Shown: positions 44,741 to 52,965 of the stretch, in pieces
Numbering within the stretch: position 1 is the stretch's first letter
Layout: each line of letters starts with the position of its first letter
The notes under the pieces: model-generated
Seen by the model: the letters and a program-made list of their open reading frames with translations, nothing else
The model's database searches: none
What the model was told of the DNA's origin: nothing
From: an uncultured Paracoccaceae bacterium
GTDB lineage: Bacteria; Pseudomonadota; Alphaproteobacteria; Rhodobacterales; Rhodobacteraceae
Length of the DNA stretch: 64,000 bases
Assembly (NCBI GenBank): GCA_947489445.1
Contig: CANLDN010000012.1
Coordinates: forward strand, 1 to 64,000
Reading direction: 5' to 3'
Program-made: the position numbers and the translations under genes

Positions 44741-45096
44741 TGCGCCTCGCCCTTGCCATCCTCTTGGGTCTTGTCGTCGCGGCGACAGCTTACTATTTCA
44801 AGCTGCCGCTAAAACTCGGCGCGCATCCTTTCTGGGCCGATCAGGTTCTGGTTTGGGGCACGCCCATCGGCATCGTCCTTGCCCTTGCGACAATGCGGCT
44901 GCACGCAATAGGCCGAGTGATCGGCTTTGTGGTCCTCACCGGCATCGCTTATGCCATCGCCAATACCGGCAAAACCCGCTTCGCCGCATCATATGCCGAG
45001 GACAGTTTCGCCGGGCAAATGTGGTTCTTTGGTTGGCATGCTACCTTTGCATGCGTCATCGCTGCTTTTGTGTCCGCTTCTTTGGCAAAGCGATAG
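44740..45096 (+). CDS. Small multi-pass membrane protein
   Basis: A 118-aa protein with four hydrophobic segments: residues 1-20, 32-50, 55-75 and 92-115. No family is recognised. Its ATG overlaps the ettA stop as TAATG, so it is likely co-translated. It is convergent with the coiled-coil membrane gene. Confidence 0.6.
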
Positions 45097-45158
45097 GCTG
45101 ACAAAGTAATCACTGTTGCAGTGACCTCGCTCAGAACTGATGAAATACGGTCAAAGTC

Positions 45159-46226
45159 TCATGATCCAGCTGCGGCTGGATGCTTCCGGGCATTTTCGGC
45201 CTTTTGTTCGCGCTCGCGTGCCAGCGCCGTATCAACGATATACTGCAAGCGTTGGAACATCTGATCGATAAACAGACCCGCCATAACGCCGACAAGAACC
45301 ATTGAGTATGGGTTGGCAAAAGTCTCGCCGGGTAACCCACTTTCGGACAATAACAAAAACCGCCCGCCTTTCAGGACAAGATAAACAATGAATCCCGCAA
45401 ATAACCCCGTAATGACAGGAACAGCGTTCTGCACGCTGCCGCGATAAAGAGCGCCCGCGATGGCGCCGATTGACCCTGAAAAGATGACAGCCCAAGCAAT
45501 CAGCGTTTCAGAAGATTGCTGGCGGACCATTTCAGCGATCTCCGCAAGTGGATTCGTCACTATTTCTGACAAAGCCGATTGTTCATTCAATACTGGCATC
45601 CAAGCGGAACCTGTGCGTTCGGCGAACTCTTCATCCAACTGGTCAAGTTGATTCCGAAGAGTTTCTATCAGTTTTGTGTTTCCTTCCGCCCTTGCATCCG
45701 CCAGCTTACCCTCAATTCTTGAACTACGCTTCTCATACTCTTCTGTCAGGCGTTCAAGCTGCTCGGACTCTGCCTGCTTCATAGCCTCGTTGCGCTGATC
45801 AATCAGATACGAAAGACGACACGTACCTGGCTGTGTCGCAGGGTGAACTAGGCAAAGCGCCGCCTCTGCAATGACGCCAAGGCCCGCGTCAGGATCAGTT
45901 TCACCCCTGAGCGATATGATCGAAAGTCGGTCTGCGACATTCTCTAGCCCTGCTATTCGATCTGCATCAGATATTCCGCCCTCTTCTTTTTCTGGAGAAG
46001 GCGTCTCACTTTTATCAACCAAATTTACACGCAGGAGGGCTTCTCCGGTCAATTGCTCTATTTTTTGATTGACGAAATGAAGTGTTTCACTGCGATTACT
46101 CACTTCAGTGATAAGGCGCATCACAAGCAACATCATCACCAATGAGGCAATACCCATTATCCAAATTGATGAACGTACGCCGAAATTTAGTGTCGGCGAC
46201 GGCATGTATCCTTTGCCGTATTCCAT
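45159..46226 (-). CDS. Membrane protein with central coiled coil, unknown
   Basis: A 355-aa protein. One helix is near residues 20-40. A long soluble part follows, including a charged coiled coil at about 145-205 (QAESEQLERLTEEYEKRSSR, IETLRNQLDQLDEEF). Three more helices are near 245-262, 268-290 and 305-325. No family is recognised. The DNA is AT-richer than its neighbours (40-45 % GC in two 60-base samples at 46021-46140, hand-counted), suggesting recent acquisition. The start could also be seven codons later, after AAAGGA. The layout recalls tension- or scaffold-type membrane proteins, but that is only analogy. Confidence 0.65.
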   Translation of the reverse strand: MEYGKGYMPSPTLNFGVRSSIWIMGIASLVMMLLVMRLITEVSNRSETLHFVNQKIEQLTGEALLRVNLVDKSETPSPEKEEGGISDADRIAGLENVADRLSIISLRGETDPDAGLGVIAEAALCLVHPATQPGTCRLSYLIDQRNEAMKQAESEQLERLTEEYEKRSSRIEGKLADARAEGNTKLIETLRNQLDQLDEEFAERTGSAWMPVLNEQSALSEIVTNPLAEIAEMVRQQSSETLIAWAVIFSGSIGAIAGALYRGSVQNAVPVITGLFAGFIVYLVLKGGRFLLLSESGLPGETFANPYSMVLVGVMAGLFIDQMFQRLQYIVDTALAREREQKAENARKHPAAAGS

Positions 46227-46325
46227 AATAATAGACCAAAAATTGCTTCTAAAATTTATACTCCTTTTATCAGAAATCTGGTCTTACGGCAATAATAGCT
46301 AGTCAGTGGTGCTCTATAGCTATAT

Positions 46326-46721
46326 TCACTCCACACTAGACCCAAACCCAATCGGCATCTCCCCCGCCGCACGCCGCGCATCGTCCCGATCATTCAGCAG
46401 CTTCAACTGCCGCTGCATCGCCTCTTCCAGCCGCAGCGCTTTGCCGATTTGCATATTCGTCCAAAGCCCCAATATCCGGCTGATCCGCGCCTGATACCCC
46501 GGGCCCATGGCGCGGTAGAACTTCGCCACGCTCGTATCGAGCCGCAGCGTTACTTTCACCTTCGGCTCTTCCACGTCCAGATCATGCTCTAGCGTGTGCC
46601 ATTCCAACGGCACCTTGTCCCGCAGCTCCAGCGACAGATCCGTTTCATCGACACTTTCCTCATACAAATAGCGCATCATCCGCTGGCGGGCGATCCGTTC
46701 TGCTTTGGTCATCTGCGGCAT
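46326..46721 (-). CDS. BrnA/DUF4415-like antitoxin, without a toxin partner
   Basis: A 131-aa protein. The C-terminal part KVKVTLRLDTSVAKFYRAMG and then PGYQARISRILGLW matches the ribbon-helix-helix BrnA (DUF4415) pattern VTLRLDxDVxxFFRxxGPGYQxRIN. The N-terminal half is longer than in plain BrnA. BrnA represses its own operon and neutralises the BrnT RNase. No BrnT gene lies on either side, so this may be a stand-alone DNA-binding protein. Confidence 0.7.
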   Translation of the reverse strand: MPQMTKAERIARQRMMRYLYEESVDETDLSLELRDKVPLEWHTLEHDLDVEEPKVKVTLRLDTSVAKFYRAMGPGYQARISRILGLWTNMQIGKALRLEEAMQRQLKLLNDRDDARRAAGEMPIGFGSSVE

Positions 46722-46841
46722 GGCGGGCTCCTTTCGCGGTCAGCCTGCTGTGCAAGTGTTAACGCTACCAAAATTCACCGTGCGTTGGGGTCCGACGTTT
46801 TGCCGACATATCGCCGACGCGGGGCCGATCGCACGATTTTC

Positions 46842-46950
46842 CTTGATTTTCGGGACATAAAAGCCCACATGCGGGTTGCAGACGTTATACAACCTCGACC
46901 CACTGTTTTCCCTTATGGCTACAGTCTCTCGATTTTGCACTGACTACGCC
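46842..46950 (+). promoter_or_regulatory. Conserved csp leader, copy 1
   Basis: This stretch aligns with 47296-47395 upstream of the second csp gene. Shared blocks are CTTGATTTT, CATGC, GACGTTA, TCGACC, ACTGT, and CAGTCT followed by TCGAT. It probably contains the promoter and the structured cold-shock leader; the true transcription start cannot be fixed. A TTATAC at 46885-46890 is a possible -10. Confidence 0.6.
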
Positions 46951-46998
46951 AGGCTGTCGCACTCAAGCGGACAGCATTGATACTAAAGGAAAAACACG

Positions 46999-47205
46999 AT
47001 GGCTACTGGCACCGTGAAATGGTTTAACTCAACAAAAGGCTTCGGCTTTATCGCACCTGATGGCGGATCCAAGGACGTATTCGTCCACATCTCTGCTGTT
47101 GAGCGTTCCGGTCTGACCGGTCTGGCCGATGATCAAAAAGTAACTTTTGACATCGAAGCTGGCCGTGACGGTCGCGAATCGGCGATCAACCTGGCGCTCG
47201 CGTAA
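46999..47205 (+). CDS. Cold-shock protein, copy 1
   Basis: A 68-aa CspA-type protein: one cold-shock OB domain that binds single-stranded RNA/DNA as an RNA chaperone. RNP1 is KGFGFIAPD and RNP2 DVFVHISAVE. TAAAGGAAAA precedes the ATG. It is nearly identical to the second csp gene 240 bp downstream and shares its leader sequence. A terminator follows. Confidence 0.96.
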   Translation: MATGTVKWFNSTKGFGFIAPDGGSKDVFVHISAVERSGLTGLADDQKVTFDIEAGRDGRESAINLALA

Positions 47206-47221
47206 GCGACCCGGTGAACAT

Positions 47222-47253
47222 TGTGGCGCGCATTTTCATGCGCGCCACATTTT
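47222..47253 (+). terminator. Terminator after the first csp gene
   Basis: A perfect 12-bp stem TGTGGCGCGCAT/ATGCGCGCCACA with a 4-nt loop is followed by TTTT, 17 bp after the stop codon. Confidence 0.9.
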
Positions 47254-47295
47254 CCCGGCAGTTGTTCGCCGATCCTGTTACAATAGTGTAATTAT

Positions 47296-47395
47296 CTTGA
47301 TTTTGTTGACGTAATTGGCATGCTGCGCATGCGACGTTAATCTATCGACCACTGTCTCCCGAATACGGCCCAGTCTATCGATCCAAGTTTGACAG
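47296..47395 (+). promoter_or_regulatory. Conserved csp leader, copy 2
   Basis: Homologous to the leader of the first csp gene, with about 65-70 % identity by eye and a few small gaps. Conservation in non-coding DNA suggests function, for example as a temperature-responsive leader. Confidence 0.6.
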
Positions 47396-47445
47396 AGCCG
47401 GTCCGCTGCACTTCCGCGAGCGGAAAATATAAGGAAGACAAGGAC

Positions 47446-47655
47446 ATGGCTTCAGGCACTGTCAAATGGTTCAACACCACCAAAGGCTACGGCTTTATCG
47501 CCCCCGATGGCGGATCAAAAGATGTGTTTGTACATATCTCAGCCGTTGAACGTTCTGGCCTCACTGGCCTGCAAGATGACCAGAAGGTCAACTTCGACAT
47601 TGAAGCAGGTCGCGACGGTCGCGAAAGCGCTATCAACCTGACTTTGGCTGATTAA
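47446..47655 (+). CDS. Cold-shock protein, copy 2
   Basis: A 69-aa cold-shock OB-fold protein, differing from copy 1 mostly by S2, T11, Y15, Q-D for A-D, N for T and a C-terminal TLAD. RNP1 is KGYGFIAPD. AAGGAAGACAAGGAC upstream fixes the start at MASGTVKW; an earlier in-frame start at 47389 lies in the leader. The tandem probably arose by duplication of a unit that included the leader. Confidence 0.96.
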   Translation: MASGTVKWFNTTKGYGFIAPDGGSKDVFVHISAVERSGLTGLQDDQKVNFDIEAGRDGRESAINLTLAD

Positions 47656-47674
47656 TCAGCCACTTACGCTAGCG

Positions 47675-47703
47675 AAAAGGGCGCCATCTGCTGGCGCCCT
47701 TTT
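47675..47703. terminator. Bidirectional terminator between csp and dodecin
   Basis: AAAAGGGCGCC pairs perfectly with GGCGCCCTTTT around a 7-nt loop, between convergent genes, with T-runs in both orientations. Confidence 0.92.
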
Positions 47704-47707
47704 GCGT

Positions 47708-47911
47708 TTAATCCTGCAATACGAACGTGACCCGCATCACGACCCGGTATTCTTCAACCTTGCCATCCTTGACCGTGACCTTCTGGTCGGCCACCCACGC
47801 ACCCGTAATGCCTTTGAGTGTTTTTGACGCCTTCGCGATTCCGTTTTCCACAGCATCATCGAATGACTTCGACGAAGATGAGATAATCTCGGTAACTTTT
47901 GCGACTGACAT
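47708..47911 (-). CDS. Dodecin (flavin storage protein)
   Basis: A 67-aa dodecin. These small proteins form dodecameric shells that bind flavins. The sequence SVAKVTEIISSSSKSFDDAV then WVADQKVTVKDGKVEEYRV, with the invariant tryptophan, is diagnostic. GAGGGAGC precedes the ATG. It lies between convergent csp and the YedK-like gene. Confidence 0.95.
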   Translation of the reverse strand: MSVAKVTEIISSSSKSFDDAVENGIAKASKTLKGITGAWVADQKVTVKDGKVEEYRVVMRVTFVLQD

Positions 47912-47950
47912 GATAGCTCCCTCCAGTTGTGTAAGACCATCAGCCTAACC

Positions 47951-48532
47951 CTATGCGCCGTCCCAGTCTACGTCGTCGGCCTTTTCGACCCTCAAGCGCC
48001 CGTCCGGGTAGGGCTGCATCATGGTTTTCGCGATCTCCTCGTCACTGCTAAACCACTGATCAAGCTTATCTTCTTCAAGGATCACGCCCATTCTGTGGTG
48101 AATATCGCGAACATCCGCTGACGGTGCGCATGTGATCGTCGCCACCTGCGGAACCTGCACCCCGCCCGGCCCGTTCCAGATGTCATAAATCGCGGCGAAC
48201 CAAAGCAACTGCCCGTCCCGCCGCGTGATCCGCCACGGCTGTTTATGCCGCTTTTCGCCAGTCCATTCGTACCAGCCTTCGACCGGAACAACGGCCCGTT
48301 TCACATCCGCATACGCCGATTTATCGAACACAGTTTCAGAGCGCGCATTCAAAATCGTTTCCATCACCGGACGCCCGCGCGCATTGACGCGCCCAACCGG
48401 GATCAGCCCCCAACGCATGCGCTGCGCACCCTTTGCCGTCAGCGTGATCACCTCCTGCCCAGGCGCGATGTTCAGACGCGGCGGATCCGCAATTCCCCCA
48501 ACCTCGCGGGTCAGAAAGAACCGCCCCGGCAT
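47951..48532 (-). CDS. YedK/HMCES-like protein lacking the catalytic cysteine
   Basis: A 193-aa SRAP-domain protein. In this family Cys2, exposed after removal of Met1, forms a thiazolidine crosslink with abasic sites in single-stranded DNA. Here the N-terminus reads MPGRFFLT instead of MCGRF, so position 2 is proline (codon CCG). The other active-site parts are kept: N62 in LNARSETV, the glutamates of VEGWYEW, and H145 in IHHRMGVIL. The fold is thus complete but crosslinking as known should fail. The start is tight because the upstream esterase stop codon abuts the ATG. Confidence 0.9.
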   Translation of the reverse strand: MPGRFFLTREVGGIADPPRLNIAPGQEVITLTAKGAQRMRWGLIPVGRVNARGRPVMETILNARSETVFDKSAYADVKRAVVPVEGWYEWTGEKRHKQPWRITRRDGQLLWFAAIYDIWNGPGGVQVPQVATITCAPSADVRDIHHRMGVILEEDKLDQWFSSDEEIAKTMMQPYPDGRLRVEKADDVDWDGA

Positions 48533-49213
48533 CTAATCCGCCGCCTCGATCAGCTCCAGAACGGTTGGACCCATTGCGGCCACGATCACCTCCACCCCGT
48601 CCTTATTGGGATGAATACCATCGGCTTGCATGAATTCCGACATTCCGTCACCCATGCCCGCTACTGCCCGCAAACCGGCGGCAAAGTCGGGATAAAGTGG
48701 GACGTCGTATTTCGCCGCCAATTCGGCATACATACCTTCAAACTCTTCCTTGTAATCAAGGCCGTAATTGCCACCCACGCGCAACCCGACCAGCAGCATT
48801 TCAACGCCGGCGTCCTGCCCCGCAGTCAGAATACCATCCAGATTGGCCCGGCTCACATCAGGGTCCAAGCCGCGCAAAAAGTCATTGCCCCCCAGCGTGA
48901 CGATCATCGCGTCCACCTCAGGGGTCAGGGTCCAGCCGACCCGGCTGAGCCCTCCTGCTGTCGTGTCCCCGGACACCCCAGCATTCATAACCGTCACATC
49001 GGCGCCCTGCCCCTGCAGCCAGCTTTCCAGTTGCGGCACGAACCCATCACCCTGCGCCAGTCCGTATCCCGCCGTCAGGCTGTCACCCAAAGCCGCCACC
49101 GTCACAGTTTCGGCCTGCGCTACACCGGTTGTTATCAAAACCGCGGTAGCCAGCTTGCTGATACGGGAAACCGCCCCATATGCAGATGAAACCGAACCAG
49201 AGGCAAACCGCAT
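48533..49213 (-). CDS. tesA: SGNH/GDSL arylesterase/thioesterase, TesA type
   Basis: A 226-aa periplasmic SGNH hydrolase. The signal peptide runs to about residue 34 (ATAVLITTGVAQAETV). Block I is ALGDSLTAGYGL with nucleophile serine; the oxyanion residues are the glycine of NAGVSGDTTAG and the asparagine of LGGNDFLRG; the catalytic Asp-His pair is in DGIHPNKDG. It is divergent from a YbbA-type ATPase, the same arrangement as tesA/ybbA/ybbP in E. coli. Its start codon shares bases with that of the ATPase (CATG at 49211-49214). Confidence 0.92.
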   Translation of the reverse strand: MRFASGSVSSAYGAVSRISKLATAVLITTGVAQAETVTVAALGDSLTAGYGLAQGDGFVPQLESWLQGQGADVTVMNAGVSGDTTAGGLSRVGWTLTPEVDAMIVTLGGNDFLRGLDPDVSRANLDGILTAGQDAGVEMLLVGLRVGGNYGLDYKEEFEGMYAELAAKYDVPLYPDFAAGLRAVAGMGDGMSEFMQADGIHPNKDGVEVIVAAMGPTVLELIEAAD

Positions 49214-49904
49214 GACCGACCCCGTCCTGTCCATCAAAGACGCCAACCTGTCACTCGACGGGAATGCAGGCCGCGTCGACATCCTGCATGACATCTCGCT
49301 TGATGTGGCGGGCGGGGAAACATTGGGCCTTGTGGGGCCAAGCGGGTCTGGCAAATCGTCACTCCTTATGCTGATGGGCGGGCTGGAACAGGCAACATCG
49401 GGCACGATCACGGCATTGGGCCAGGATCTGACGGCGATGAACGAAGACCAGCTTGCCCTCTTTCGCAGGGACAATATGGGGGTGGTGTTCCAGTCTTTCC
49501 ACCTGATCCCGACAATGACAGCTTTGGAAAACGTGGCAACCCCGCTTGAACTGGCCGGAGCGAAGGACGCATTCGACCGGGCAGAGGCGGAATTGAAAGC
49601 GGTTGGCCTTGCCGATCGGATCGACCACTATCCCAACCAGATGTCCGGCGGCGAACAACAGCGCGTGGCCCTTGCCCGCGCTTCCGCGCCGCGCCCGCGC
49701 CTGCTGCTTGCTGACGAACCGACCGGTAATCTTGACGAGACAAACGGTCAGGCGATCATAGAGCTGCTGTTCGGGCTGCGCGACCGGCATGGCGCGACAC
49801 TGATCATGGTCACCCACTCCAATGAATTGGCATCCCGTTGCGACCGGGTCGTGCGCTTGCGCGACGGACGGATCGATCAACCAATCGCACAGGCCGCCGA
49901 ATGA
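49212..49904 (+). CDS. ABC transporter ATP-binding protein, YbbA type (LolD-like)
   Basis: A 230-aa ATPase of the MacB/LolD class. Walker A GPSGSGKSS, Q-loop VVFQSFHLIP, signature MSGGEQQRVALARA, Walker B LLLADEPTGNLDE. AGAGG precedes the ATG. It pairs with the large FtsX-type permease, coupled by an ATGA overlap. In E. coli the YbbAP complex removes hydrophobic or lipid-like compounds, and the conserved link with TesA points to lipid handling at the envelope. Confidence 0.94.
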   Translation: MTDPVLSIKDANLSLDGNAGRVDILHDISLDVAGGETLGLVGPSGSGKSSLLMLMGGLEQATSGTITALGQDLTAMNEDQLALFRRDNMGVVFQSFHLIPTMTALENVATPLELAGAKDAFDRAEAELKAVGLADRIDHYPNQMSGGEQQRVALARASAPRPRLLLADEPTGNLDETNGQAIIELLFGLRDRHGATLIMVTHSNELASRCDRVVRLRDGRIDQPIAQAAE

Positions 49905-52417
49905 GCCTGCGCGTCGCAACCCGTTTCGCCGCCCGCGAATTACGCGGCGGGTTGCGCGGCTTTCGCGTGTTTCTCGCCTGTCTGGCGCTGGGTGTCGCTG
50001 CCATAGCCGCCGTGGGCACCGTGCGCGCCGGGATCGAAGCCGGGTTGAAACGCGATGGCGCGGCCTTGCTTGGCGGCGATGCAGAGGTGGAATTCACCTA
50101 CCGCTTCGCCCGCGAAAACGAGCTGGCATGGCTGGAAACCATCGCCGATGACATGTCTGAAACCGTCGATTTCCGGTCGATGGTGGTGGTTGACCGCGAT
50201 GGTGACACCGAACGCGGCCTGACCCAGATCCGTGCTGTCGATAATGCCTATCCGCTTGTCGGGTCCGTCCAACTTGACCCCGACATCCCACTACCTGATG
50301 CGCTGGCCGATGATGGTGGCGTGATGGAAAGGGTATTGGCAGATCGTCTGGCGCTCACCCCCGGCGATACCTTCCGTCTCGGCGAACAAGACTTTACCCT
50401 GCGTGCAATCCTCGACCGTTATCCCGACAATGCCGCCGGTGGTTTCGGCCTTGGGCCGCGCACGATTGTCCTGACCGAGGCGCTTACAAACTCTGGCCTG
50501 ATTGCTGAAGGCACATTGTTTTCCACGCAATACCGGCTCGACCTGCCGCCCAATGCTGATCTGCAAGCGCTGGAAGACGAAGCCGAGGCACTATTCCGCG
50601 ACACCGGCCTGCGTTGGCGCGACAGCCGTCGCGGCGCGGGCGGCGTCGAACAATTCGTGGACCGGATCGGTGCGTTTCTGATACTTGTCGGCCTGTCCGG
50701 CCTTGCCGTGGGCGGCGTCGGCGTTTCGGCGGCTGTGCGCGCCTATCTGGCAGGCAAAACCGGGGTGATCGCGACATTGAAAACGCTGGGGGCCACGCGC
50801 GCCACGATCTTCCAAACCTATTTCATTCAGGTCGGCGTTCTGACCCTTGCCGGGGTCACGCTGGGTCTGATCCTTGGGGGTGGCCTACCAGTGCTCTTCG
50901 CTCCGCTGATCGAGGCGCGCCTGCCCATCCCCGCAGCATTCGCCATCTACCCGGGCCCGCTGGTCGAAGCGGCGATTTACGGCCTGCTCGCCGCCCTTGT
51001 CTTCACGCTCTGGCCGCTGGCCAAGACCGAGGATATCCGCGCCGCCACCCTGTTCCGCGATGCCTTCGCCGCGTCGCGCAGATTGCCAGCCATCAAATAC
51101 CTGATCGCCATCGCCATCCTGCTGGGAGCCCTGATTGGTGCAGCAATCTGGTTTTCCGGCACTGCCTTCCTGACACTTTGGACGGCAGGGGGGATCGCCG
51201 GGTCGCTTTTCGTCCTCGTCATCGCCGCCCTGATCATCCGCTGGACCGCCCGCATTTTTTGCAAACCCGCGAGGGGCCGCCCGGCCTTGCGGTTGGCCTT
51301 TGGGTCCATTGGCGCGCGCGGGGGCGAATCCACCTCTGTCGTCCTGTCGCTGGGCCTTGGCCTGACGGTGCTGGCCGCCGTCGGCCAGATCGACGGCAAC
51401 CTGCGCAATTCCTTCTCTAACGACCTGCCCGCCGTCGCGCCCAGCTATTTCTTTGTCGACATCCAACCCGACCAGATCGAGGGCTTCCGCGAACGGCTTG
51501 CGGATGACCCCGCCGTCAGTCAGGTCGACACCGCGCCTATGCTGCGCGGCATCATCACTGAAATCAACGGACGGCCTGCCGATGAGGTCGCAGGTGGCCA
51601 TTGGGTTGTGCAGGGCGACCGGGGCATCACCTACGCCGATGCGCAGCCCGAAGGGACAGAGATCACCCAAGGTGAATGGTGGCCTGAAGGTTATACCGGG
51701 CCGCCCCAGATCAGCTTTGCCGAGGAAGAAGCGCTGGAGATCGGCCTGCAACTGGGCGACATGATGACGGTCAACGTGCTGGGGCGGGATTTCACCGCCG
51801 AAGTCACAAGCTTCCGCAATGTCAGCTGGGAAGATGCGGGCATCGGCTTTGTCCTGGCCATGAACCAGTCGGCCCTCGCCGGCGCACCCCATAGCTGGAT
51901 TTCGACCGTCTATGCCGAAGAGGAGGCCGAGGCGCAGATCCTGCGCGACCTGGCCACAGCCTATCCCAACATCACCGCGATCCGCATCCGCGACGCCATC
52001 GATCAGGTGATCGAACTGGTGGGCGGGATTTCCGCCGCGACCCGTTACGGCGCGCTGATCACCCTGGTCACCGGGTTCCTTGTTCTGATCGGGGCCGCCG
52101 CCGCAGGCGAGCGCGCACGCACCTTCGAATCCGCCGTTTTGAAAACGCTTGGCGCCTCGCGCCGCCGGATCATGATCAGCTTCGCACTACGTGCCGCGCT
52201 GCTGGGTTTAGCCGCTGGTATCGTGGCGCTCGGCGCGGGTATTCTGGGCGGTTGGGCGGTATCCACCTACATCATGGAAACCGGCTATACGATTATCTGG
52301 TCCAACGCGCTGGCCATTGTTGGCGGCGGTGTCACGGCTTCACTGCTGGCCGGGTTGGCGTTCGCCTGGCGACCCCTTGCCACAAAACCGGCGCAAGTGC
52401 TAAGAGCGCGCGAATGA
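49901..52417 (+). CDS. ABC transporter permease, YbbP type
   Basis: An 838-aa permease with FtsX-type domains and two large periplasmic parts. One N-terminal helix (FRVFLACLALGVAAIAAVGT) is followed by a periplasmic domain, then helices at about 260-430, a second periplasmic domain and three terminal helices (about 720-830). The repeats TLGATRATIFQTYFIQVGVL and TLGASRRRIMISFALRAALL are the coupling segments that contact the ATPase. It is coupled to both neighbours by 4-bp overlaps. Length and layout equal YbbP. Confidence 0.93.
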   Translation: MSLRVATRFAARELRGGLRGFRVFLACLALGVAAIAAVGTVRAGIEAGLKRDGAALLGGDAEVEFTYRFARENELAWLETIADDMSETVDFRSMVVVDRDGDTERGLTQIRAVDNAYPLVGSVQLDPDIPLPDALADDGGVMERVLADRLALTPGDTFRLGEQDFTLRAILDRYPDNAAGGFGLGPRTIVLTEALTNSGLIAEGTLFSTQYRLDLPPNADLQALEDEAEALFRDTGLRWRDSRRGAGGVEQFVDRIGAFLILVGLSGLAVGGVGVSAAVRAYLAGKTGVIATLKTLGATRATIFQTYFIQVGVLTLAGVTLGLILGGGLPVLFAPLIEARLPIPAAFAIYPGPLVEAAIYGLLAALVFTLWPLAKTEDIRAATLFRDAFAASRRLPAIKYLIAIAILLGALIGAAIWFSGTAFLTLWTAGGIAGSLFVLVIAALIIRWTARIFCKPARGRPALRLAFGSIGARGGESTSVVLSLGLGLTVLAAVGQIDGNLRNSFSNDLPAVAPSYFFVDIQPDQIEGFRERLADDPAVSQVDTAPMLRGIITEINGRPADEVAGGHWVVQGDRGITYADAQPEGTEITQGEWWPEGYTGPPQISFAEEEALEIGLQLGDMMTVNVLGRDFTAEVTSFRNVSWEDAGIGFVLAMNQSALAGAPHSWISTVYAEEEAEAQILRDLATAYPNITAIRIRDAIDQVIELVGGISAATRYGALITLVTGFLVLIGAAAAGERARTFESAVLKTLGASRRRIMISFALRAALLGLAAGIVALGAGILGGWAVSTYIMETGYTIIWSNALAIVGGGVTASLLAGLAFAWRPLATKPAQVLRARE

Positions 52418-52965
52418 GCGATCCGGCATTCTTTGGCTATGGCAGTCTGGTGAACGTGGCCACACATGACTACGCCGATCCGCGCCCAGCGGCATTGCAC
52501 GGTTGGCGGCGCGTCTGGCGGCGCACGAACCTGCGCGAAGCGGCTTATCTTTCGGTCGAGCCTGCAAATGACAGCACGCTGCAAGGTCTGATCGCCCGTG
52601 TTCCCGGTGCTGATTGGGCGCTGCTTGACCAGCGCGAGGCGGCCTATCGGCGCCATGACGTCACGCCAATTGTGCAGCACAACGGGCCAAAGGCACCCAC
52701 CGCGATCTATCAGGTAAAGCCGGAGCATGAGGCGGAAGGCAATCACCCGATCCTGCTGAGCTATCTTGACGTGGTCGTGCAGGGATATCTGCGCGTTTAC
52801 GGTCATAAGGGTGTGGCGCATTTCTTCGATACGACAGCAGGTTGGAATGCCCCGGTCCTCAATGACCGGAAAGATCCGCAATACCCGCGCCATCAAATAT
52901 TGACCCCGGACGAAACCGCACTGGTTGACCGGCATCTAGCGGCGGTGGTGCAACAAGCTGAATAG
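52414..52965 (+). CDS. Gamma-glutamylcyclotransferase-like protein
   Basis: A 183-aa GGCT-fold protein. It begins FFGYGSLVN, the substrate loop YGSL, and has the expected acidic residue in LDQREAAYRRHDV. It could form 5-oxoproline from gamma-glutamyl compounds. Its ATG overlaps the permease stop codon (ATGA), so it is part of the ybbAP-like operon. Its 3' end overlaps that of the convergent MATE gene by 30 bp. Confidence 0.85.
   Translation: MSDPAFFGYGSLVNVATHDYADPRPAALHGWRRVWRRTNLREAAYLSVEPANDSTLQGLIARVPGADWALLDQREAAYRRHDVTPIVQHNGPKAPTAIYQVKPEHEAEGNHPILLSYLDVVVQGYLRVYGHKGVAHFFDTTAGWNAPVLNDRKDPQYPRHQILTPDETALVDRHLAAVVQQAE

Noticed and set aside
46722..46998. BrnT toxin gene upstream of the BrnA-like gene
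   Set aside because: No frame with BrnT features is present; the stretch holds the csp promoter and leader.
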